The translations under genes and the position numbers were made by a program. Positions 48,198-56,900 of a stretch of DNA of 64,000 bases are shown in pieces (the stretch's first letter is position 1; each line of letters starts with the position of its first letter). Below the pieces are notes generated by a model. It saw only the letters and a program-made list of their open reading frames with translations. It was not told the origin of the DNA and did not search any database. Location: contig JAHDXO010000023.1 in NCBI GenBank assembly GCA_023382975.1, forward strand, positions 62,001 to 126,000, written 5' to 3'. Source of the DNA: Pirellulaceae bacterium (GTDB taxonomy: Bacteria > Planctomycetota > Planctomycetia > Pirellulales > Pirellulaceae).

Positions 48198-51053
48198 TCA
48201 TGCTGGCTGCGGTTCGTCGGAATCGGCTGCGGGGGCGGCGGGCGTCTCCGGCTCGTCGTGCGGCGCTTCCGCCGTCTTTTCCGAACGCCAGCCGCGGAAT
48301 AGGCCCCAGCGGCGCGGCTTGGCGGCCACGGCTTCGATCGCGCCGACTTCGAACGGCTCGCTGAAAAACGTTTGGAATCCGACTTCCACCACGGCCCAGA
48401 CGAAGACCCGAGCCCCGTCCCACTGCGGGTCGGACGGCACGACGTAACCGGTCTGTTCGTCCCATTGCGGCCGGAGGACGGTGGCCAAGTGCAGCGCCGG
48501 CAAATCCTCGGGCAAGGCATGCGGTCCCGGGCGCGCCGTGCTGATGACCAAGCGGCATTCGTTGGAAACCGTCGCGGGCGGCCATGTCCAGCGGATGTGA
48601 AGGAGGTTTTCATCGTCCCGCGTGACTGCCGTCTCCGGATCAGCCGCCAACCCGATCCGGCCGACCGGCAGAATATCCGCTTCGATCCATTGCCGCACGA
48701 CGGGCTGGTGATGGCGGTTCTGGCGGCAGACTTCACCTACGACGGCCGCGTCAAAAAGTCGGCCGAAGGCAGCACGGTCGTGTTCCAGCAGAGCGGTGAC
48801 GATCGCCTGCCGACTAGCGGCGGCGTTCTGCTGACTGCGGGTCCGCAGTTCGTGCAATGCGGCACAGAGATCCGCCGGCAGTTCCGCCCCTTCCATGCCG
48901 GGCTGTTGCAGCAAACGTTCGGCTTCGGCCAGGTCTTCCGCTTCGACGGCGCGGGATAGACTTGCGATGAGTTCGCGTTTCGAACGGACTCCCTCGTAAA
49001 GATCTCGCCAGGGCAGCGCGGCCGGGCAATCGTCCAGCAGGGCGGGATTCCAGATCTCGACCACCGATTTCCGCTGCTGCTCGACGTCCAGCGTCCGGGG
49101 AATGTCCTTCAGCGCGTTCAAAAGCGGCAACCTCGCTTCGGCCAGTTCAATGCGTTTCTGGACATCGGGCGGAGCCAATACTCGACCGCGCACTTCGCCC
49201 AGCAATCTCCATGCTTCGAGGATCTCGCGTTCCGATGCGGAACTGGCTATGGCTTCTTCGAGCATGCGGTACACTTTGATCCGACGAGCCGCCTGGAGTG
49301 CGCGTTTCGCGAGTCCTTCGTGGTAGCCATCGGGCAAGCGTCGCGTGACGCCAGCGATAAATGTCTCGCTCTCGACCGTTCCCTGCTTCTCCAGATCATG
49401 CACCCGGCGAACGTACTTCAGCCTCCGCTGCGCCGCCAGATATTGCTGGACGGCAGGCAGTTTGGGATCCAGGCTGCGGACGAATTCCGGGGAGGCAGCG
49501 TCGGCCAGCTTCTTGTCGAAAAGCAGGGTCGGCGACGCGGGAGCTTGACTCGCCAGTTCTTCGAGTTTCGCCAGTTGCTGGTGTTGCCCCGCTACCCGCT
49601 GGACGGTCTCTTGCAGCGGATCGGCCTGATGATGCCCGCCAAGCTCCTGCAACTCGTCCCAGGTTTCGGACACGGCCACGGAATCGGGCGGCGAGACCGT
49701 CAACAGTTCGCGCAGTCGGTCGACCAGCAGCAGTTTCCGCACTTCCTGCTCGAACGCTTGCGTGCTGACTCGGCCCTGCAATAGATGTTGATTTGCCAGC
49801 CAGGTCGACTTCAGCTTCTCCCAAGCCTGCAGATGCCGCGCCGAGTTCATGATGCGCAGCAAGCCGCGCACCTCGCCGGCATAGCTGGCCGGCTCCAACA
49901 GATGCGCCGCGGCCGGGTAGTTGTGCAACAGCCCCGTATGAAACAACTGCTCGACTCGCTCTTCGTCGCCCCGCGCCAGTGCCTCCTCCACCGCCCGGCG
50001 GCATTCAACTCGCCGCTGGGCTTCCTGGACGAACGGATGCATCTCCGGCGAGACCCGTTCGTGCGGCCCCATTCGCTCGACCAGTCGCACCACTTTGTCC
50101 CATTCGCAGGCCGCGACCAGACTGTCGACCGATTCGCACCACAACAGCACCTCGTCCACCGGAGGCACGTCCTGCAATTCGTAGCGAGTCAACTCGAATA
50201 GATAGTGCGTCAGATCGCGGACTTGCTCGTCCGGCGAATTGAGCAGGTCGCGGTAAAGCGGCGAGAGCGCCGGCGTACGGAAATCGTCGTCGCGAAACAG
50301 GATGCGGTCATACTCCGGCTGATCGACGTACACGGTCCACAGTTGCGGCGCCGCCGCCAGGGCCCGCAGCGCCACGTAGATCACCAGCGCCGAAAAATTG
50401 TCCATGCCCGAGAACATGACCGTGTCCGCGTTGCGCCCCGGGTGCTGGTACGGCGGCAGACCCGTTTCCAGATTGCGGCGACCGATCAAAGCCGGAACGC
50501 ACATGCAGTCGTAGTCGACCAGCTTGAAATGGCCCTCGGGCGAAACCATCACGTTGCCGTGCTGCAGATCGCCGTGGACCACGTTGTTCTCGGCCAATTC
50601 CCGCACCAAGTGCAACCACACATCGGCGGCAATCTGCAATGCCTCGGCGTAGCCCTCGCGGCACCGGTCGCGAGTCCATTCGAACAGCGTGATGCCCGGA
50701 ACCCATTCCATCGTCAGCAGCGGATACAGTTTGCCGTCCCCGGCCGAACGGATTCCCCGCTCGTCGTATTCAAATGCGACAATGCTGGAAATCGACCGGT
50801 TCTCCAGATAGTCGCTGATCGTGCGGTAGTGTTCGAGACGTTCGTCTTGCCTGCGGTTGAAAACTCGGATTGCAAACTCGCTGCCGTCCGGCCGGAAGCC
50901 GCGGTAGACGGTCGCGAAATTTCCGCTACGAGCCTTCGGCTGCCCCAATTGGTTCATCTCGACCGAGCACTGCTTCAATTCCGCATTGTGGAATCCGACT
51001 TGCGGATTCTTCAGCATACTCGCGAAATGGGAAATCAACGGCCAGGATGACAT
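48198..51053 (-). CDS. Kinase-fold protein with long helical C-terminus
   Basis: This 951-residue protein has an N-terminal kinase-like domain (about residues 35-260). It shows a glycine-loop region SGNFATVYRG, FAIRVF where the usual VAIK lysine is Arg63, LLTMEWVPGITLFEW in the hinge, VVHGDLQHGNVMV with Asp162 and Asn167, and LVDYD with Asp180 replacing DFG. The catalytic Asp, Asn and metal-binding Asp are kept, but the ATP-contacting Lys is not, so it is either an atypical kinase or a binding pseudokinase. The rest is mostly charged helices, possibly coiled coil (about 270-830), ending in a beta-sandwich-like segment (ENLLHIRWTWPPATVSNECR). There is no signal peptide. It stands alone, convergent with the PQQ/LamG gene. 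Confidence 0.72.
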   Translation of the reverse strand: MSSWPLISHFASMLKNPQVGFHNAELKQCSVEMNQLGQPKARSGNFATVYRGFRPDGSEFAIRVFNRRQDERLEHYRTISDYLENRSISSIVAFEYDERGIRSAGDGKLYPLLTMEWVPGITLFEWTRDRCREGYAEALQIAADVWLHLVRELAENNVVHGDLQHGNVMVSPEGHFKLVDYDCMCVPALIGRRNLETGLPPYQHPGRNADTVMFSGMDNFSALVIYVALRALAAAPQLWTVYVDQPEYDRILFRDDDFRTPALSPLYRDLLNSPDEQVRDLTHYLFELTRYELQDVPPVDEVLLWCESVDSLVAACEWDKVVRLVERMGPHERVSPEMHPFVQEAQRRVECRRAVEEALARGDEERVEQLFHTGLLHNYPAAAHLLEPASYAGEVRGLLRIMNSARHLQAWEKLKSTWLANQHLLQGRVSTQAFEQEVRKLLLVDRLRELLTVSPPDSVAVSETWDELQELGGHHQADPLQETVQRVAGQHQQLAKLEELASQAPASPTLLFDKKLADAASPEFVRSLDPKLPAVQQYLAAQRRLKYVRRVHDLEKQGTVESETFIAGVTRRLPDGYHEGLAKRALQAARRIKVYRMLEEAIASSASEREILEAWRLLGEVRGRVLAPPDVQKRIELAEARLPLLNALKDIPRTLDVEQQRKSVVEIWNPALLDDCPAALPWRDLYEGVRSKRELIASLSRAVEAEDLAEAERLLQQPGMEGAELPADLCAALHELRTRSQQNAAASRQAIVTALLEHDRAAFGRLFDAAVVGEVCRQNRHHQPVVRQWIEADILPVGRIGLAADPETAVTRDDENLLHIRWTWPPATVSNECRLVISTARPGPHALPEDLPALHLATVLRPQWDEQTGYVVPSDPQWDGARVFVWAVVEVGFQTFFSEPFEVGAIEAVAAKPRRWGLFRGWRSEKTAEAPHDEPETPAAPAADSDEPQPA

Positions 51054-51205
51054 CGTGATCGGGATTCACCGGGTGCAGGTTCTGAGAATGGGGACGCCTA
51101 GGGCTTGGCTACGATACCATGATTCTCGCCCGTCGCCAACCGCATGAACCCGAAAAGAAGGCGGTGTCGGATCGATGCCGCTTAACGCGAAGGGCCGCCA
51201 AAAAA

Positions 51206-52489
51206 TCAGCGGACGAACCGAGAAAAGATCAAGACAACGTTCTGGCCGCCGAAGCCAAAGCTGTTGTTCATCACATGCTTGCACGAGATGGGACGAGCCG
51301 TGTTGGGCACGTAATCCAAATCGCATTCGGGGTCCGGCGTCTTGAGGTTGATCGTCGGCGGCGCAACACGGTGGCGCAGCACCATCAGACAGATCAACGC
51401 CTCGATGGCGCCGCAGGCAGTCGTCAAATGTCCCGTCATGCTCTTGGTGCTCGAGATGGGCACGTGGTAGGCCCAGTTGCCCAGCGCGCGCTTCATGGCC
51501 AGCGTCTCCGTCTTGTCGTTCACCACGGTTCCCGAACCGTGGGCGTTGACGTAATCGATGTCCTCCGGATTCAGCTCCGCTCGTTCCAGTGCCATCCCCA
51601 CACAGCGGGCGGCCGCGCGGCCCTCGGGCTCCAAGTCGGTGATTCGATACGCATCGTGCGTTGTCGCCCAGCCCCGCAACTCGCCCCAAATGTCGGCTCC
51701 GCGGCGAACCGCATGCTGCAGTTCTTCCAGAACCAACATCGTGCCGCCTTCGCCCACGACGAAGCCGTCCCGTTCGCGATCGAATGGCCGAGCCGCTTCG
51801 GAGGGCGGGCCGCTCCACGTGCTGAGCGTCGACAACCGGTGAAACCCCGTCAGACCGAACGGGTGGATCATGCTGTGGGCGCCGCCCGCCAGCATCACAT
51901 CGACATCGCCGCACCGGATCGCGTCGGCCGCCTCGCCCACCGCCTTGCTGCTGCTGACACAGGCTGCCGTGAAGTTGGCGTTCGGACCTCGCACATCGAG
52001 CAGTCCGGCGATCAGCCCGGCAGCCGAACCGGGTTCCAGAATCGTGCCTTCGTCAGCGGAACAGGACCGCTGGGCCGTCTCCAGGAAACTGCCCATGTCG
52101 AAGTCCCGATCACCGGTCGCTGCCGCCGTCCAGCGGCAAAACTGATCGAAGTCCGGATAGATCTCACCGCACCCGGTAAAGATCCCGATGCGATGCGGGT
52201 CGATTCCGGCGTCTGGCAAACCAGCGATTCGAGCCGCCTGCAACGCTGATCCCACTGCAAACCGTGTCTGCCGTGCATGCCGATGCCAAGCCGCCGGGTC
52301 TTCCCCCACGTCGGACATGCTCCAACCCCGGACCTCCGCCGCAATCCGCACGGGGTAGTCGCTGGCATCGAACAGGGTCAAAGGCCCGGCTCCGGACCGG
52401 CCCTCTGACAGCGCCTCCCAGAGTGCACGCGGATTGGCGCCGAGCGGTGTGACGCAGCCAGCACCTGTGATGACGACGCGACGTTCCAT
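51206..52489 (-). CDS. Beta-ketoacyl-ACP synthase (FabF-like)
   Basis: This 427-residue thiolase-fold enzyme starts at MERRVVITGAGCVTPLG, the family's normal N-terminus; the longer in-frame start is rejected. The catalytic triad is present: Cys177 in FTAACVSSSKA, His317 in NAHGSGTVVND and His354 in KSMTGHLTTACGA with Lys349. The C-terminal NNSFGFGGQNVVLIF is also canonical. The residues after the Cys (VSSS instead of the usual A.G.) and an inserted segment around CGEIYPDFDQFCRW distinguish it from housekeeping FabF. It likely makes a specialised fatty acyl or polyketide chain. No acyl carrier or reductase gene lies in the window. Confidence 0.93.
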   Translation of the reverse strand: MERRVVITGAGCVTPLGANPRALWEALSEGRSGAGPLTLFDASDYPVRIAAEVRGWSMSDVGEDPAAWHRHARQTRFAVGSALQAARIAGLPDAGIDPHRIGIFTGCGEIYPDFDQFCRWTAAATGDRDFDMGSFLETAQRSCSADEGTILEPGSAAGLIAGLLDVRGPNANFTAACVSSSKAVGEAADAIRCGDVDVMLAGGAHSMIHPFGLTGFHRLSTLSTWSGPPSEAARPFDRERDGFVVGEGGTMLVLEELQHAVRRGADIWGELRGWATTHDAYRITDLEPEGRAAARCVGMALERAELNPEDIDYVNAHGSGTVVNDKTETLAMKRALGNWAYHVPISSTKSMTGHLTTACGAIEALICLMVLRHRVAPPTINLKTPDPECDLDYVPNTARPISCKHVMNNSFGFGGQNVVLIFSRFVR

Positions 52490-52529
52490 TGCCGTTTCCA
52501 GAATTGAAAGCGTTAACCGTGACCACACT

Positions 52530-52548
52530 TGGCAGCCGAATTCGTGAG
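52530..52548. repeat. Fragment of hairpin repeat family B
   Basis: TGGCAGCCGAATTCGTGAG is identical to the left flank and first half-arm of the repeat at 60189-60207. The second half is missing. It lies about 40 bases upstream of the KAS start. Confidence 0.6.
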
Positions 52549-52797
52549 CCTTCGGATCGAAACGTCAAGATTCAAAGTTCCGCAGTTTCGGCTTCGACCC
52601 GATCAGCGACAAAACCTCCCGGCCTCACGAACGGTGCCAAGACAATCACAAAACGCCGCCCCTGTTTTATCTAGCCATTCCATCTTATCATCGAATTGCC
52701 GACGGTGAAGAATCTAACTTCGGTTTACCGTTGTAGCGAAGATTCCGGTCGAGCATCGTCCATTATTAGGATTACGCGGCTTGGAGGGTCTGGAAAC

Positions 52798-52837
52798 GAC
52801 GAGTTGAATTCCGCGTGAAGTCCCGCTTCAACTCGTC
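52798..52837. repeat. Inverted repeat, 11-bp perfect stem
   Basis: GACGAGTTGAA (52798-52808) and TTCAACTCGTC (52827-52837) with an 18-base loop. The loop contains GAAG and could form an alternative shorter hairpin with the right arm. No T-tract follows, so a terminator is not supported. It could be an operator or small RNA structure. Confidence 0.5.
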
Positions 52838-53110
52838 TGGATGGTGAACCGGACTGGAAGGTTCAGGAAGATACGAACCGCAATCGCCAACTTCTGGACC
52901 TTTCTTCATCAGTTAGCCGCCCGTCGCGGCAGGCTGGGGAGGAAAGAGGGCTTTCCCGTGGCCGTGCGAAGCCTGACAATCCACATCACCCACTGCACAT
53001 TGCACTGGGGGGTCGAAGTGTGACAGTCGAAGTGCCTTTCTGGTTTCCCGTTGCCCGGTTTGGCCTGATTGTCTGCGGATGGGTCAGCTCGACGGGATTT
53101 GGATGACGCA

Positions 53111-53785
53111 ATGAATGCTGAAGAAACGTTGGATCGATCGTTCGCGCCGCAACGGATCTACGCCATCGGCGCGTTGCTGGCGGTCGCCGCCGTGCTGGCC
53201 TTCCCATTGGACTTGGCGGTCTTGGAGTTCATGCGTCAAGGAACAATCCGTGGCGATCTCAGGCGGGCGATCGAGTTTTCCGAGGTATTTGCACACGGGT
53301 TCGGCGTCGCGGCGATCTTGTTGACCGTCGTTGTACTGGATCCGCGGCGGAAACGCGCGTTGCCTCGCATGCTGGCCTGCGCCTTCGGGGCGGGGATCGC
53401 GGTGAATCTGGTCAAACTGGTGATAGGACGACTTCGGCCAGAGAATCTGCAGTTCACCACGGTATGGGAGAGCTTTCAGGGCTGGATTCCGGCGATACGC
53501 GCGGGGAAGTTGAGCCTTGCGTTGGAGAGCGACATCCAGTCGTTTCCCTCGGGACATGCCGCGACCGCCGTCGGATTGGCCGTTGCACTCAGTTGCTACT
53601 ACCCACGCGGTCGTTGGCTCTTCGCCGTTTTTGCCGCGTTGGCGTCTCTCCAGCGATTGCAGGAGAACGCGCACTTCCTGAGCGACACGCTGGCAGGTGC
53701 CGCCATCGGGTGCCTGGTTGCCGGACTCTGCTGCGATCCGGCGCGCTGGGGCAAATGGTTCGACCGGAAATGGGAGGGGAAATGA
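53111..53785 (+). CDS. PAP2-family phosphatase
   Basis: This 224-residue integral membrane protein has about five hydrophobic helices. The three PAP2 signature blocks are present: KLVIGRLRPEN (KxxxxxxRP), PSGHAATAVGLA (PSGH) and RLQENAHFLSDTLAGAAIG (SRxxxxxHxxxD with an N-terminal Arg preceding). The His residues in the second and third blocks act in phosphoryl transfer. Likely substrates are phosphatidate, undecaprenyl pyrophosphate or a related lipid phosphate, with the active site facing the periplasm. The ATG at 53111 is preferred over an in-frame upstream ATG at 53069 because the conserved membrane segment starts just after it. Confidence 0.92.
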   Translation: MNAEETLDRSFAPQRIYAIGALLAVAAVLAFPLDLAVLEFMRQGTIRGDLRRAIEFSEVFAHGFGVAAILLTVVVLDPRRKRALPRMLACAFGAGIAVNLVKLVIGRLRPENLQFTTVWESFQGWIPAIRAGKLSLALESDIQSFPSGHAATAVGLAVALSCYYPRGRWLFAVFAALASLQRLQENAHFLSDTLAGAAIGCLVAGLCCDPARWGKWFDRKWEGK

Positions 53786-53955
53786 CAAGCCCACACCAAA
53801 AAGGCAGACTGGTTACAGATCGCTGTTCATAAACAGAGGATGCGTTCCGGGACGCATTCGCTCCATTTATGACCAACCATCTATAACCAGTCGGCTCTGC
53901 CCTTCATGGTCTTCGTCTAGTGGCCTCGTCCTGTTCTGAGACTCGGCGGGACTTG

Positions 53956-56900
53956 TTATTCTTCGCCGTTTTCCACCTGGGCCTTCAGGTCGCGAAGCTC
54001 CGACCGAAGTTGTTCGTTAGCGTCTGACAACTCCTGGACGGCCTTGATCAGGACGGGAACAAGTTTTTCGTAATCCACTCGTTTCAGGCCGCTGGTGTCC
54101 TCGCTGACGATCTCGGGCACCAGCGTTTCGACTTCCTGAGCAATCAAGCCGACTTCATCCTGCGACCCTAGCGTTTCACGCGGTTCGATCGTTTGGGTAA
54201 CGGTCAACCCGTCGAGTCGCTTGACAGGCAGTTCGAGCGATTCGGTCCAGTGGAAGCGGACCGGGCGCAACTGTTTGACCGTTTCCAGTCCGTACTCGAG
54301 CGATTCGATGTCGCTCTTCAATCGCGCGTCGGAGAAGCCGCCGCCGCCGAGGCCGCCGCCACCAAATCCGCCACCGCCGCGCCCACCTCCGCCGAAACCG
54401 CCGCCACCGCCGCCGATGCCGCCACCGCCGCCGATGCCACCACCACCGCCGATGCCACCGCCGCCACCTTGGCCTTGGCCACCATCGTTGAAACTGAACG
54501 TCGTGACTTCACCGACGCCGGAGAACAGCGGCATGGGAGTGACACGCACATACCGACGATCCGCAGAGATCACGGCCGAGGCATTGAAGTTGGCGCCTTC
54601 AGGCAGCGTGATAATCACGGGCCGGACTCCGACGTTGCCGCGTGCCAGACGCCCGTCGCGCCGTGCTTGCTGCGACGCGCGGAGATAATCCACGGTCGCT
54701 TCCGAACTCTCGTAAGCGGACAACTGTTGAGTCAGCACAGCCCGGCCGATCGCTTCCTGGCCGCGAGCCACACTGGCGATCTGCTCTGCATTCATCGCCT
54801 GCTGCCGGCGACCGTCTGCCAATTCGAAGGCTGCGGCCGCGTCCGCCTCGCCGATTGACAGTTGTTGACGGATCACTTGCTCGCGGTCGGTGCCGTAATG
54901 GGTCGCCACTTCGACGGTCACCTTGCTTGCCGTGGGTTGCCCCCAGACCCGCTTGACCACCAGCCGATACTCGCCGGTGAATCCCTCGGGGCAGATGTAG
55001 TATTCCGAGTATCCATCGGCGGAAGCGCCGCCCGGCCGGGCAAAGTTGTCACCCAGCAGCACGCCGCCCGAAGGCGTTCGGGGATTCAGGGCCGAACAGA
55101 TCGATCCACCCGGTTCTTCGACGTACAGATCCAAATCGGCTTCGCCGGTCCACGTGATCCGGATCAGGCAATCTCGGCTCATCGCCCGGACGATCTCGTC
55201 GGAGAACTGATCGGCTCGTTCCTTGCGTCCATCGGCTTTCATCTTCTCGAAGACGGACCTTGCCACGCGGTAGGCGTGTTCAGCCATGCTTTCCTGATCG
55301 GCCGGCCAAGCCTGGCGGAGTACGCCGAGGCAGGCCCAAATCACGCCATCCTCGTCGTCCAATCGCTGCGCGGCAGCCAAGCCGCGCAAATACGGTTCGG
55401 GGCGGAACGGCTGAACCGCGGCCACCTCCTGAAACAGTTCCAGCGCGCGGCGATCCAATCCCAGGTGCGTCATGTATTCGGCCACGACCAGGATGTCGTC
55501 CATGTTCTCCGCGAAATCGACGGCCGACATCATCGCCCGTTCGATCTCTTCCAACGGCGCGTCGGTAGCCTGCAGCGCCAGCGCCAAACCCTCGTACATC
55601 CAGGTCTGAGGGAATCCATGCCGCAACGCGGCCAGTTGCAGCGCGATTGCTTCGTCGAACTGTTCCCGGTTCATCAGGTGTCGTGCGGTGGCGCGGATCG
55701 ATGCGCGAACCGCCAGTTGCTCGTCTTCCGTAGCATTGAGCAACGCTTCGAAGTAGCGATCCCACGCTTCCTCGACCGATTCCTCGGCGCGGCGATCCAA
55801 CTTGATGACCTGCGCGTTACGCGGCTTGGCAGCCGCCGCGGATTCAACGGCAGCAGGCGAAATTGCTTTCTTGCGCGGTCCTAGCGTCAGGTCGTCCTCG
55901 ACGGCGAACATACCGCCGCCCATCATGCCGCCGCCCATGCCGCCACCCATGCCGCCCATGCCGCCGCCCATGCCCATGCCGCCCATGCCGCCACCCATGC
56001 CGCCACCCATGCCGCCGCCCATGCCGCCCATCATGAATGGATCGATGCCCATCCCGCCGCTGATCGGCAGGACGAGGTCGCCGACAGGATAAACCTTGGT
56101 GACCAGTTCACTTTCGGCCTCGTCCGGCGTCGTGATAAGCAGGACTTCGTCGCGAATGACGTAGGTCAGTTCCAATTCCTTCAGCATCAAGCGCAAGGCG
56201 GACCGCAACGTGATGCCTTTCAGATCGCGCGTGATCGGCGTATCGGTGCCGATCCCGGCATCGTCCAGCGCCCGCGTGTCGATTTCGATGTTGATCCCGT
56301 GCTGGTCCTTGAGAAACCCGATCACCTGGTCCAGCGGCGTTTCGATGAACTCCAAGCGGGTATCGTCATCCAGGGCGTTGAAGATCCGTTCCTCGGCGCT
56401 GCCGCGGCGGGCGAGGTCGATCGAGGCATACTTCTTTCGCCGCAGCGACAGGTCCGCCCAAACCTGCGGTTCGGGGTACGTGATCGGCGGTTCGTCGGGG
56501 AACGGCACCAGCGCCTTCTCGACCGTCAGCAAAGCGCGGGCGAAATTGCGGTGGCGGACTTCGCGCAACGCGACCATTTCGTGAACATGGCCGCCGAAAC
56601 GAGACCACCAGACGGCGGCGACCGGAGTCGTGCCGTACGGATCCAGCGCCCGAACCTCGGCCGCGATGATATCCTCGGCGTCGTTGAAGCGGCCTTCGGC
56701 CATCAACGAATTGAACCGGTCCAGCATCTGCTTGATCTTCTGCCGCGTGCGTGCGGTCTCTTCGACGGCCCGTTGACGTTCCTCGGCCGCCGCCCGGTTG
56801 GCTTCGGCCAACTCGCGCCGGCTGCGGACTTCGATCTCGCGACGTTCGGCCTCGCGGATTGCGCCCTCGACCTGCTGACGCAGTTGATCCTTGCTCTCGG

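Larger units (their letters stand above)
52490..53110. other. 620-base intergenic region between KAS and PAP2 genes
   Basis: No supported gene; short frames lack ribosome-binding sites and family features. The region holds promoters for both divergent neighbours, a fragment of repeat family B at 52530-52548, and a strong inverted repeat at 52798-52837. Confidence 0.6.

Noticed and set aside
52809-52837. Rho-independent terminator at the 52798 inverted repeat
   Set aside because: No T-tract after the stem, and the repeat lies between divergent genes upstream of both.
54330-56040. CRISPR-like or minisatellite array in the VWA gene
   Set aside because: The repeats are in-frame glycine/methionine codons within one protein; no spacers or cas genes.
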